A stretch of DNA of 52,587 nt from Halorubrum lipolyticum DSM 21995 (GTDB lineage Archaea; Halobacteriota; Halobacteria; Halobacteriales; Haloferacaceae): positions 246-52,832 of the forward strand of contig NZ_AOJG01000003.1 of NCBI RefSeq assembly GCF_000337375.1, written 5' to 3'. Of the stretch, positions 39,742 through 47,320 are shown one piece after another (within the stretch, counting starts at the first letter, position 1; every line of letters starts with the position of its first letter). The position numbers and the translations under genes are program-made. The notes under the pieces were generated by a model. That model saw only the letters and a list, made by a program, of their open reading frames with translations. It ran no database searches and was not told the origin of the DNA.

Positions 39742-39790
39742 GATCACCGATTTATAAACGAGCAGCTGAGGCTTTGGAGGTGTTCACGAC
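39742..39790 (+). repeat. Duplicated tail and head of the structured repeat
   Basis: The 16-nt tail CTGAGGCTTTGGAGGT occurs at 39709-39724 and again at 39766-39781, here followed by GTTCACGACC as in copy 1's GTTCACC. Between them is a promoter-like GATCACCGATTTATAAACG (39742-39760), like the heads near copy 1. This looks like recombination or loss of the body of another copy. The remainder up to the tRNA (39791-39902) contains no gene. Confidence 0.5.
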
Positions 39791-39902
39791 CACAGCGTTC
39801 CGATCGTAGTCATCACTCAGCGCGTAGCGTTCGAAAGGAATTATGCGTGGGTGCTGTCGTAGAGACAACACCGTGCATCGTGGCGGGTGTGCCGCCGAGC
39901 GA

Positions 39903-39987
39903 TGCGTGGGACCGGATTTGAACCGGCGGACCTCTACAGGACAGCGCCCTCAACGCTGCGCCGTTGGCCTGGCTTGGCTACCCACGC
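39903..39987 (-). tRNA. tRNA-Leu (anticodon GAG)
   Basis: On the minus strand the 85-nt sequence starts GCGTGGG, pairs with CCCACGC and ends in discriminator A. It has the D arm TAGCCAAGCCAGGCCAACGGC, an anticodon stem CAGCG/CGCTG with loop TTGAGGG (anticodon GAG at loop positions 34-36), a long variable arm (TGTCCTGTAGAGGTCCGC) as in class II tRNA-Leu, and TTCAAATCC in the T loop. No CCA is encoded and no intron is present. It reads CUC/CUU leucine codons. A TATA-like TTTTAATTGGG (minus strand, near 40024-40034) precedes it. Confidence 0.96.
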
Positions 39988-40160
39988 TCGCGGTGTTCTG
40001 TCGCGTCTCCACGTACCCTTCCCCCAATTAAAAGCCCTTCCATTCGGCGGGACCGTGTCGGAGAGTGGCACCGATCGAGGGGACGCACGCGACGAACGAC
40101 CGCCGAAACCGCCCCGCCGAAACCGGCACGCGTTTGGGAGTGGCGCCCGTCCGATCGCCC

Positions 40161-40721
40161 ATGTCCGAGTGGGCCCGCGAGAACGTCCCGTTGCTGACCG
40201 CTCTCCTGTCCGTCACCGCGCTCGCGCTCGTCTTCGGCGCCGTCGGCGGCGCGATCCCGGGCGGCGTGCTCCCGCGCGCGAGCGACGCGGTCCTCGCCGC
40301 GCTCCCGCACCTCAACGCCGCGATCTCAGCGACCGCGATCGTCACCATCCTCCTGGGGTGGCGGGCGATCTCACGGGGGAACGTCGGCCGTCACAAGGCG
40401 CTCATGCTCACGTCGTTCGGGCTGTTCACCGCGTTCCTCGTCAGCTACCTCTACCGCCTGATCCTCGTCGGGACCGTCGAGTTTCCCGGCCCGGAAGCCG
40501 TCTACAGCTACGTCTACCTCCCGTTCCTCGCGGTCCACATCCTGCTCGCGATCGCGTGTATCCCCTTCGTCTTCTACGCGCTGCTGCTCGCCGCCACCCG
40601 CCCGTACGAGGAGCTGTACCACACGCGTCACGCGCAGGTCGGCTTCGTCGCCGCGGTGCTCTGGCTGATCTCGTTCACGATGGGGATCGGCGTCTACCTC
40701 ATGCTGTACCACGCGTTCTGA
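40161..40721 (+). CDS. DUF420 membrane protein (cytochrome-oxidase-assembly related)
   Basis: 186 residues with five membrane helices. Histidines sit at helix ends in the DUF420/CtaM pattern: ALPHLNAAISATAIVTILLGWRAISRGNVGRHKALMLTSFGLFTAFLVSYLYRLI, YLPFLAVHILLAIACIPFVFYALL and RHAQVGFVAAVLWLISFTMGIGVYLML. Relatives assist maturation of haem-copper oxidases. No oxidase subunits are nearby in the window, but a halocyanin lies 600 nt downstream on the other strand, so a role in respiration is plausible. The ATG at 40161 gives the family length. Confidence 0.88.
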   Translation: MSEWARENVPLLTALLSVTALALVFGAVGGAIPGGVLPRASDAVLAALPHLNAAISATAIVTILLGWRAISRGNVGRHKALMLTSFGLFTAFLVSYLYRLILVGTVEFPGPEAVYSYVYLPFLAVHILLAIACIPFVFYALLLAATRPYEELYHTRHAQVGFVAAVLWLISFTMGIGVYLMLYHAF

Positions 40722-40781
40722 GGCGACCGCCCTCGAGTCGAGCGACGAACGTTGAAGCCGCCGCCGACCGTACGAACCGGC

Positions 40782-41324
40782 GTGCTGTTCCCGACCCACC
40801 TCCTCGTCGCCGTCGGAGTGGGCCGGCTGGCGGGCCACCAGCGGGTCCGGCGACGCCTCCCAAGCACCCCGACGCTCTCGGCGTGGTGGCTGGTCGTCGG
40901 GGCCGCGCTCCCGGACGTCGTCGACAAGCCGCTCGGCACGCTCGGCGTCGTCGACACCTACCACTCGGTCGGCCACTCCCTGCTGCTCGTTCCCCTCGCA
41001 GTCGCCCTCGCCGTGCGGTACCGACGCGGACTCGCGGTCACGGTCGGCTGGGGGTCACACCTCGCGCTCGACGCGTTCCACGTCGTCGCGAACGGGCGAG
41101 CGAGCGACGCGCTGTTCCTCGCTTGGCCGGCCCTCACGCGGTCCGACCCGCTCGCGATTCCGCCGGGCGAGTTTGCACGGTTCTACGCCGGAAGCCCGTC
41201 GTTCTACGTCGAACTGGGGCTGTGGCTGGCGGCCGTCGTCGTCGTGTTGCGGTCGCAGTCCGCCGCCGATCGAAGAGACGGTAAAAAAGGCGGTCGAAGA
41301 GACGGTCGAGAAGGCGATCGGTGA
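40782..41324 (+). CDS. YdjM-like membrane-bound metal-dependent hydrolase, shorter paralogue
   Basis: 180 residues from GTG (an earlier TTG at 40752 is possible). The N-terminal motif is MLFPTHLLVAVGVGRLAG; metal motifs are GAALPDVVDKPLG, DTYHSVGHSLLLVP and WGSHLALDAFH, as in the 14544 protein. Four to five helices; a basic tail (KKGGRRDGREGDR) follows. The gene overlaps nothing and ends 15 nt from the convergent halocyanin stop. The start is uncertain because no ATG precedes the family motif. Confidence 0.78.
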   Translation: MLFPTHLLVAVGVGRLAGHQRVRRRLPSTPTLSAWWLVVGAALPDVVDKPLGTLGVVDTYHSVGHSLLLVPLAVALAVRYRRGLAVTVGWGSHLALDAFHVVANGRASDALFLAWPALTRSDPLAIPPGEFARFYAGSPSFYVELGLWLAAVVVVLRSQSAADRRDGKKGGRRDGREGDR

Positions 41325-41339
41325 CCTCCGACGCCTCCG

Positions 41340-42026
41340 CTACTCCTCGCTCGCCATCTTGTGGGCCGCGTAGAACAGCGGCACCAGTAGCGCCCCGGCG
41401 AAGCCGAGCGCGAGCGCGAGCGCCCCGATGTCGTCGGCGGAGAGGTCGGGGGCCCCGGACCCGCCGTCGGACGCGTTCCCGTCGTCGGTGGTGTTCCCCC
41501 CGTCGGTCTCGTTGCCGCTTCCGCCGTCGTCCCCGTCCCCGCCGGGCGTCACGAGGTCGTCGTCGACCGACCCGACCGCGACCGCGCCCTTCATCCCGAC
41601 GGTCTCGTGGGGTTCACAGGCGTAATTGAACGTGTCGCCGTCGGACGCGTCGTCGAAGGTGTACTCGAAGGTGGCCCCCTCCTCGCTGACCGCGTCCCCG
41701 CTGTCGAACGTCTCGTCCTCGGCGACGACGTTGTGGCCGCCTCCCTCGCCGGTCCACTCCCAGACGACCGTCGTCCCGGAGTCGATCAGGATCGCCGCCG
41801 GCCCGAACTTGAGGCCGTCGACCGCGCCGACCTCGACCGTGACTTCGTCCTGCCCGGTGTAGTCGTGAGTGCCGTCGTAGTTGTCGACGTCGTCCAGCCA
41901 GCCGTCGTACTGGGCCGCTGCCCCGCCGGAGCCGGCTGCGAGGCCGGTTGCGGCGGCGGCGCCCGCTGCGCCGACCCTGAACAGTCCGCGGCGACTCATC
42001 GTCGTCTCGTCGGCGTCGGATGTCAT
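41340..42026 (-). CDS. Membrane-anchored halocyanin (blue copper protein)
   Basis: 228 residues. A Tat signal (SRRGLFRVGAAGAAAATGLAAGSGGAAA) leads a cupredoxin domain: copper ligands His in GGGHNVVAEDE, then Cys, His and Met in YACEPHETVGMKG. Other strands include VEVGAVDGLKFGPAAILIDSGTTVVWEW. A Gly/Asn/Asp/Thr-rich linker and a C-terminal membrane helix (IGALALALGFAGALLVPLFYAAHK) anchor it outside the cell. It carries electrons in the respiratory chain, probably between a quinol-oxidising complex and a terminal oxidase. The ATG at 42026 is preferred because a TATA box is centred exactly 27 nt upstream. Confidence 0.93.
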   Translation of the reverse strand: MTSDADETTMSRRGLFRVGAAGAAAATGLAAGSGGAAAQYDGWLDDVDNYDGTHDYTGQDEVTVEVGAVDGLKFGPAAILIDSGTTVVWEWTGEGGGHNVVAEDETFDSGDAVSEEGATFEYTFDDASDGDTFNYACEPHETVGMKGAVAVGSVDDDLVTPGGDGDDGGSGNETDGGNTTDDGNASDGGSGAPDLSADDIGALALALGFAGALLVPLFYAAHKMASEE

Positions 42027-42049
42027 ACCCCTATCTCCTGCGGTGCGCG

Positions 42050-42056
42050 TATTTAA
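42050..42056 (-). promoter_or_regulatory. TATA box of the halocyanin gene
   Basis: TATTTAA (TTAAATA on the coding strand) is centred 27 nt before the ATG at 42026. This decides the start in favour of 42026 over the internal ATG at 41999. Confidence 0.65.
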
Positions 42057-42137
42057 GGTCCCGATACGCGACGCCGCGGAACGGGCGCGCCGCGTGCGCC
42101 GAGCCGAGAGCGGTGCCGAGAGTCGGCCGTCGACCGT

Positions 42138-43637
42138 TCAGTCGTCCGCCGGAGCCGCGTCGGGTGCGGCCCCCTCGACGTCGCGGTCCGTCTCCTCGCC
42201 GTCCACGTCGAACGGGTACTTCCCGGTGACACATCCCAGACAGAGGTCGGCGCGGCTCTCGGAGAGCGCGTCGGCGACGGCGTCGATCGAGAGGTACGAC
42301 AGCGAGTCGGCGCCGACCTCCGCTCGGATCTCCTCCGTCGAGGCGTCGGCGGCGATCAGCTCGTCCCGCGTCGCCATGTCGATCCCGAAGTAGCAGGGCG
42401 CGACGATGGCCGGCGCGCCGATCCGCAGGTGGACCTCCTCGGCGCCCGCCTCGCGGACGAGCTCGACGAGCTGAGTCGAGGTGGTCCCCCGGACGATGGA
42501 GTCGTCGATGATGGTGACCGATTTGCCCTCGACGGTCGATCGGATCGGGTTGAGCTTCAGCCGGACCGCGCGCTCCCGCTCGTCCTGCGTCGGCATGATG
42601 AACGTCCGACCGACGTAGCGGTTCTTCATCAGCCCCTCGGCGAACTCGATGCCGGCGTCGCCCTCCGGACGGGGCTCCCCCTCCGCGGTCGTCTCGCCGG
42701 CCGCGTCTGCGTAGCCCGAGGCGAACGCTCGGCCTGAGTCCGGAACGGGCATCACCACGTCCGACTCGACGCCGGACTCCTCCCAGAGCTTCCCGCCGAG
42801 CTTGCGCCGCACCTCGTACACGAGGTTCTCGTCGATCACGGAGTCGGGGCGGGCGAAGTAGACGTGTTCGAAGAAGCAGTGGGCTGTCGACTCGCGCTCG
42901 ACGAGCTGATACGTGTCGTAGCCGGTCCCGTCGGGGTCCAAGACGACCAGTTCGCCGGGTCGCACGTCGCGGATCAGCTCCCCGTCCAGGGTGTCGATCG
43001 CGGCCGACTCGCTGGCGAGCACGTAGCCGCCGTCGATCTTCCCGAGACAGAGCGGGCGGTTCCCGAGGGGGTCGCGCACGCCGAGGACCGTGTCGTCGTG
43101 GGCGATCGCCAGCGAGTAGGAGCCGTGGATGCGGTTCATCGTGTGTTTGACGGCGCGCACGAGGTCCTCCTCGAGGAGGTTGCGCGCGAGGTCGTGGGCG
43201 ATCACCTCGGTGTCGCCGTCGGAGGTGAACGCGTGGCCCGCCGCCGCGAGCTCCTCGCGCACCTCGTCGGCGTTCACGAGGTTCCCGTTGTGCGAGAGCC
43301 CGAGCGACCCGGACTTGAACGAGACCGAGAACGGCTGTGCGCAGCTCTTGTCGAGGCTGCCGGCGGTCGGGTACCGGACGTGCCCGATGCCGGTGCCGCC
43401 CGACAGCGACGCCAGATCGTCCTCCTCGAACGCGTCGCCGACGAGTCCGCGCTCGACGTGGCTGTGCTGTTGGAACCCGTCGTGCGTGACGATCCCGGCG
43501 GACTCCTGTCCCCGGTGTTGGAGCGCGTAGAGCGCGTAGTACAGCGGGCGCGCGGCCTCGCGGTCAGCGAGCGAGACGCCGACGACGCCGCACTTCTCTC
43601 GCGGCTCGTCGACGGTGTTGTCCCCACCGGCTTGCAT
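42138..43637 (-). CDS. purF: Amidophosphoribosyltransferase PurF
   Basis: 499 residues. First committed step of purine synthesis: PRPP plus glutamine gives phosphoribosylamine. The Ntn glutaminase nucleophile is C16 in REKCGVVGVSLADRE, exposed after removal of a 15-residue propeptide (MQAGGDNTVDEPREK). PRPP-binding text is SVTIIDDSIVRGTTSTQLVELV. Four [4Fe-4S] cluster cysteines of the Bacillus type are present: HCFFEH, APCYFG and CLGC. It is divergent from the next rightward-facing region. A TATA element (GATAAAAA, 43662-43669) is centred 29 nt upstream; a GTG at 43643 is an alternative start. Confidence 0.96.
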   Translation of the reverse strand: MQAGGDNTVDEPREKCGVVGVSLADREAARPLYYALYALQHRGQESAGIVTHDGFQQHSHVERGLVGDAFEEDDLASLSGGTGIGHVRYPTAGSLDKSCAQPFSVSFKSGSLGLSHNGNLVNADEVREELAAAGHAFTSDGDTEVIAHDLARNLLEEDLVRAVKHTMNRIHGSYSLAIAHDDTVLGVRDPLGNRPLCLGKIDGGYVLASESAAIDTLDGELIRDVRPGELVVLDPDGTGYDTYQLVERESTAHCFFEHVYFARPDSVIDENLVYEVRRKLGGKLWEESGVESDVVMPVPDSGRAFASGYADAAGETTAEGEPRPEGDAGIEFAEGLMKNRYVGRTFIMPTQDERERAVRLKLNPIRSTVEGKSVTIIDDSIVRGTTSTQLVELVREAGAEEVHLRIGAPAIVAPCYFGIDMATRDELIAADASTEEIRAEVGADSLSYLSIDAVADALSESRADLCLGCVTGKYPFDVDGEETDRDVEGAAPDAAPADD

Positions 43638-43786
43638 ATACACGTCGGTGGGGCGTGAGTCGATAAAAACCCTCGTGTTCGTGGCACAATGGCCCGTTTA
43701 AACCCCAGAAGTATGCACACCTGTGGATCGGGGGCGGGCGATTCCCCCGACTCGACGGCGACCTCAGCTCTCCCGTGGCGACTCTC

Positions 43787-44170
43787 TCAGTCTCCGCCGA
43801 CGAACTCGTCCAACCGCTCGAAGTACGCCTCTCGCGGCACCTGATAGGCGCCCCGGTAGTCCACGTCGCCGGCGGCGAACCGCTCCGCGACGTCGACGGC
43901 GGCGGCCGCGCCCGCCTCGCGGCTCTCGCGCGTCTCCGACACCGCCTCGATCTCGGGCTCTAAGAAGAGGACGACGTGCCACTCGTCGGTCGCGTACTGG
44001 CCCGCCCCGGGGCGGGCGTTACGCGCGCCGTTCGTCAGGTAGATCGTCGGGAGACACGCGGCGGGGAGGTCGTCGCCGCCGAAGACGTCCGGGCGGTAGA
44101 CGAGGATCGCGCGGCCGCTCGGCTCCTCGTTCCACACCCGCCACCCGTCCGGCAGCGCCTCGAAGCTCAT
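43787..44170 (-). CDS. DUF5820-like haloarchaeal protein
   Basis: 127 residues, soluble, with the typical text ALPDGWRVWNEEPSGRAILVYRPDVFGGDDLPAACLPTIYLTNGARNARPGAGQYATDEWHVVLFLEPEIEA, then a helical C-terminal half (AVDVAERFAAGDVDYRGAYQVPREAYFERLDEFV). A small beta-rich fold is likely. No catalytic motif is evident. It ends 149 nt from purF and begins 79 nt after rqcH, in the same direction, so it may share the rqcH transcript. Function unknown. Confidence 0.85.
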   Translation of the reverse strand: MSFEALPDGWRVWNEEPSGRAILVYRPDVFGGDDLPAACLPTIYLTNGARNARPGAGQYATDEWHVVLFLEPEIEAVSETRESREAGAAAAVDVAERFAAGDVDYRGAYQVPREAYFERLDEFVGGD

Positions 44171-44249
44171 GGGCGCAATCGGGGGCGGAGGCTTGAAAGG
44201 ATCGCGCTCCGGGCGAAGGAGGGAGAGCTTCGCGGCTCCGCGGCCTCCC

Positions 44250-46460
44250 TCACCCGACGATGTCGGAGCCGCCCGCCGGAATGAACTCCTGCAGCTGGTC
44301 GGCGCTCGCCACCTTCCGAACGAACGTCTGGTCGGCGAAGCGCCCCTTCAGTTCGCGGTACACCATCATCGCGGCGTCGTTTTGCGCGTACATTCCCGGC
44401 TCCAGCGTGACGCTCGTCGCCGCGCGGTCGACGACCGCCGAGGGCGGCCCGCCGATGGCCTGCGTGACGGGCTCGCACTGGACGCCGACGGCGATCCGAC
44501 AGGGAACGTCCTCGAAGTAGGTGCGGTCGCCCCGGATCACGAAGCTCCCCTTCTCGATGTACTCGCCGCTCTCGGGCGTCTTCGACACCTGATCGGGTTC
44601 GACCATGTACGCGTCGCCCGCGCCGCGCCCGTCCTTCCAGTCCGACGAGTAGGAGACGGCGAACTGCGCGGCCTCCCGCAGCGTCTCCTCGGAGAAGTCG
44701 ACCGGATCGGCCGACTCCGAGGGACCCGCGGCCTTCAACAGGGTCACCGGCCCCCCGTGCGCCTGCGTGTGGAAGAACCGGTCGTGTTTGCCCATGTACT
44801 TTTTCACCAGCTCCTCGTTCTGGTCGGCGTTGCGCCCGCCGATGACGAGGTAGCCCGTCGAGGTGTGGAACCACCGGAAGCGGTCGTACCAGTCGTCCGG
44901 GCTCCGGATCGGGATCGACGAGCGCGAGAGCCAGTCGGTCTCGTACTCCTCTTCGTCGTCTTCGTCCTCGCTGTCGCCGCCGTCTCCGTCGCCGTCGTCG
45001 GCCGCCTCCATCGCCTCCCACTCGGCTTTCCGCTCCTCGACCGCCTCGAGCTCTCGCCGAGTCGACTCGATCGCCTCCATCGCGCCCTCCTTTTTCCCCT
45101 CGATGCGCTTCGCCTCCTGATACAGCCGGTCGGCGTTGACCTCGACGCCGGTACTCGCGTCGAGCTCGACGCGGACCGAGTCGCCGCTCTCGCCGTCCTC
45201 GCCGCCCTCGCGATCGAGTTCGACCGTCACGGTCCCCTCGCCGCCGTCGACGTCGGCGACGGCCTCCGCGGCCGGGATCCCGCGCTCGGCGCCCGCCTCG
45301 AGGGTCTCCGCGATCTCGTCCCACGGCACTTCGTTCTCGCGGGCCTCGCGCACCGTCGAGAGCACCTCGTCGACGAGGTCGTACCGGGCGTACAGCAGCT
45401 CCGCGCGCTCGCGCTCCGCCTCGGCCTGCTCCTCGAACCCCTCGATCGCCCCCCGCTGTTGTTCGATGATCCGCTCCTGTTTGGCGATCTCCTCCTCGAA
45501 CTCCGGCCGGGACGGGCTGGCGTCGGCGGGGGCCTCGCCCGCGTCGCCGTCCTCGCGTTCGAGCCGGTAGAAGTACTCGTCGACGGCGGCGTTAAACGAG
45601 TCGAAGCCGACGCTCGGGAGCCCCTCGTGCTCCGAGAGCGGGAAGGGCGTCACGTCGACGACGCGGGGGTCGCCGTCTCCGTCGGCGTCCTCGCTCCCGG
45701 CGCCGTCGAGGTCCTCCTCGTAGACGCGCGGGTCGATGTCGCCCGAGCGGAGCCGCTCGCCGATCCGAGAGAGCGCCTCGTGGAGCGCGCGGAGCTGGTC
45801 GTCGGTGGCCTCGTCGACGGGGAGCGTCTTCTCGACGCCCGCGCGGGTGCACACCTCCTCGGCGTAGAGCCCGCCGAGGTTGAGCTGCGTGGCGAGGGTC
45901 CGCACCACGTCGCTGTCGGACTCGCGCATGTGTCGTTTGAATCCGCCGAGGCTCACGTCGAGGGGGTTGAGCCGCGAGGCGGGGTACTCGTACTGCGCGC
46001 CGGGCGCGACCGTCCGGGACTTGAGCCGGACCGTCTGGAGCGCCCCCACGACCTCGCCGGTCTCGTCCAGCGCGGCGACGTTCCCCTGCCCGAACAGCTC
46101 GGCGACGAGCGTCGTGTTCTCGTCCTCGCGCTCGAACTCGAAGGTGAGGATCCGGTCGAACTCGTACTGCTCGACGCCCGCGAAGTCGGCGCCCGACATC
46201 CGATTGCGGAGCATCTTCGCGAAGTTCGGCGGCCGGCCGGGCGCGTCCGCGACGTGTTCGGCGTCCGCGACGTGGGCGCGCTTGATATCGCCCACCTCGA
46301 TCATGAGCTCGACGCGGCCGCGGTCGAAGTCGCGGAGCTTCAGCCGGAGCAGGTCGTCGTCGTAGAGGTACGCCTTGTCGACCTTCGCGCCCTCGTACCG
46401 ATTGAGCTCGGTGACGAGCGCGCCGAGGTCGATGCTCGACAGCTCCCGCTTCTGGTCCAT
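44250..46460 (-). CDS. rqcH: Ribosome quality control protein RqcH/NEMF
   Basis: 736 residues, the full NFACT layout. NFACT-N: MDQKRELSSIDLGALVTELN with AYLYDDDLLRLKLRD and PNFAKMLRNRMSGA. A helix-hairpin-helix region and a coiled coil (EIAKQERIIEQQRGAIEGFEEQAEAERERAELL and IEGKKEGAMEAIESTRRELEAVEERKAEWEAME) follow, then an acidic DGDGGDSEDEDDEEE insert. NFACT-R: FRWFHTSTGYLVIGGRNADQNEELVKKYM, HTQAHGGPVTLLKA and AVSYSSDWKDG. It rescues stalled large ribosomal subunits and can drive alanine tailing with tRNA. A TATA-like element is centred 27 nt upstream of the ATG. Confidence 0.94.
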   Translation of the reverse strand: MDQKRELSSIDLGALVTELNRYEGAKVDKAYLYDDDLLRLKLRDFDRGRVELMIEVGDIKRAHVADAEHVADAPGRPPNFAKMLRNRMSGADFAGVEQYEFDRILTFEFEREDENTTLVAELFGQGNVAALDETGEVVGALQTVRLKSRTVAPGAQYEYPASRLNPLDVSLGGFKRHMRESDSDVVRTLATQLNLGGLYAEEVCTRAGVEKTLPVDEATDDQLRALHEALSRIGERLRSGDIDPRVYEEDLDGAGSEDADGDGDPRVVDVTPFPLSEHEGLPSVGFDSFNAAVDEYFYRLEREDGDAGEAPADASPSRPEFEEEIAKQERIIEQQRGAIEGFEEQAEAERERAELLYARYDLVDEVLSTVREARENEVPWDEIAETLEAGAERGIPAAEAVADVDGGEGTVTVELDREGGEDGESGDSVRVELDASTGVEVNADRLYQEAKRIEGKKEGAMEAIESTRRELEAVEERKAEWEAMEAADDGDGDGGDSEDEDDEEEYETDWLSRSSIPIRSPDDWYDRFRWFHTSTGYLVIGGRNADQNEELVKKYMGKHDRFFHTQAHGGPVTLLKAAGPSESADPVDFSEETLREAAQFAVSYSSDWKDGRGAGDAYMVEPDQVSKTPESGEYIEKGSFVIRGDRTYFEDVPCRIAVGVQCEPVTQAIGGPPSAVVDRAATSVTLEPGMYAQNDAAMMVYRELKGRFADQTFVRKVASADQLQEFIPAGGSDIVG

Positions 46461-46523
46461 ACTCCACGGAGACGACCGGCCCGGAAAAAGGCGTGTCGTT
46501 CGCCCGTTGCTGCGAGACCGATC

Positions 46524-46925
46524 TCAGCTCCAGACAGTCTCATAACCGGCGTCAGCAATGACGCCGTCACTCGTGATGATCGCGTCGGTCTCCCGCACCC
46601 GATGACTGGCGACGATCAGAGCGTCGTGAATACTCAATTCGTCGACTATCTGAGCGTACTCTGCCAGTTCGGCGTCGTCCACCGATGCGACCGTGATCGG
46701 TCCGTTACCGACCAGCGCCTGGCGAGCGTCGTCCGGCGTCCCTGTGAGGGTGACGCCTCGAACGTCCTTGTCGCGAGAGACCGCGTACAACACCTCCGCG
46801 ATCGCCGTACTCGGAGCCTGAACGATCGTTTCCCCGGCCTCCGCTTCAGCGAAGATCCGGTCTGCCGCTCGTGGGAGCGCGTCGACGAGGTAGGAGAGAA
46901 GCGATACCGCGTCGGCGGTGTACAT
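46524..46925 (-). CDS. PIN-domain toxin (VapC-like)
   Basis: 133 residues. PIN nuclease acidic residues are visible: D5 in MYTADAVSLLSYLVD, E in PSTAIAEVLYAV, D in LSIHDALIVASH and D in DAIITSDGVIADAG. The enzyme would cut a specific RNA, probably a tRNA, when free of its antitoxin. The ATG at 46925 lies 7 nt after the antitoxin stop, the normal toxin-antitoxin spacing. Longer reading upstream overlaps the antitoxin gene. Confidence 0.9.
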   Translation of the reverse strand: MYTADAVSLLSYLVDALPRAADRIFAEAEAGETIVQAPSTAIAEVLYAVSRDKDVRGVTLTGTPDDARQALVGNGPITVASVDDAELAEYAQIVDELSIHDALIVASHRVRETDAIITSDGVIADAGYETVWS

Positions 46926-46932
46926 CGGCACG

Positions 46933-47193
46933 TCACGCCTCCTCGTAGTTGCGGTCGCGACGATCGCGGACGCGCTGCGCCAGCTCCTCGGCGACCGCTT
47001 CCCGCTCCTCTCGGGACGCGTCGTCGGGAACGAGCATCCCCCGCCCACCGGTACGCGTGCGCTTTTTGACGACGATTCCCTCGTCAGTGTCCATCCAGAT
47101 CACCTCGTCGCCGGGCGCTAAGTCGTACTTCTCTCGGAGAGATTTCGGGATCGTCGCCTGTCCCTTCTCCGTGATCCGTGTTGACTCGCTCAT
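46933..47193 (-). CDS. AbrB/MazE/SpoVT-type antitoxin
   Basis: 86 residues. The swapped-hairpin DNA-binding domain is clear: STRITEKGQATIPKSLREKYDLAPGDEVIWMDTDEGIVVKKR. The acidic and arginine-rich helical tail (REEREAVAEELAQRVRDRRDRNYEEA) should bind and neutralise the PIN toxin encoded next. As in most such pairs it probably represses its own promoter; two GTAATAC sites lie between the likely TATA and the start codon. Confidence 0.93.
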   Translation of the reverse strand: MSESTRITEKGQATIPKSLREKYDLAPGDEVIWMDTDEGIVVKKRTRTGGRGMLVPDDASREEREAVAEELAQRVRDRRDRNYEEA

Positions 47194-47198
47194 ACGCG

Positions 47199-47217
47199 GT
47201 AATACCTCTCGTAATAC
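47199..47217. promoter_or_regulatory. Candidate operator of the toxin-antitoxin operon
   Basis: GTAATAC occurs at 47199-47205 and 47211-47217, 12 nt apart, right upstream of the antitoxin ATG (47193) and overlapping the likely TATA region (TAATACGTTAG). Binding of the AbrB-type antitoxin here would block transcription. Confidence 0.4.
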
Positions 47218-47320
47218 GTTAGTGTTGTGGGGGAAGAGACAGTCGCCCCGGAAAAAGCCGTGTCGCTGTGGGAACGGACCGCGGCGCGGGCCTCGCGAAC
47301 GCGGCCGAAACTGTTTGGTC

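Noticed and set aside
37000-39900. Insertion sequence or MITE explanation for the repeats near gatE
   Set aside because: No terminal inverted repeats bounding the whole element, target-site duplication or transposase is visible. The conserved inner structure fits RNA better. A mobile origin is not fully excluded.
44169-47069. A 966-residue open frame opposite rqcH and the toxin gene
   Set aside because: It is antisense to three well-supported genes and shows repetitive LDRLEL-type shadow sequence without domain motifs.
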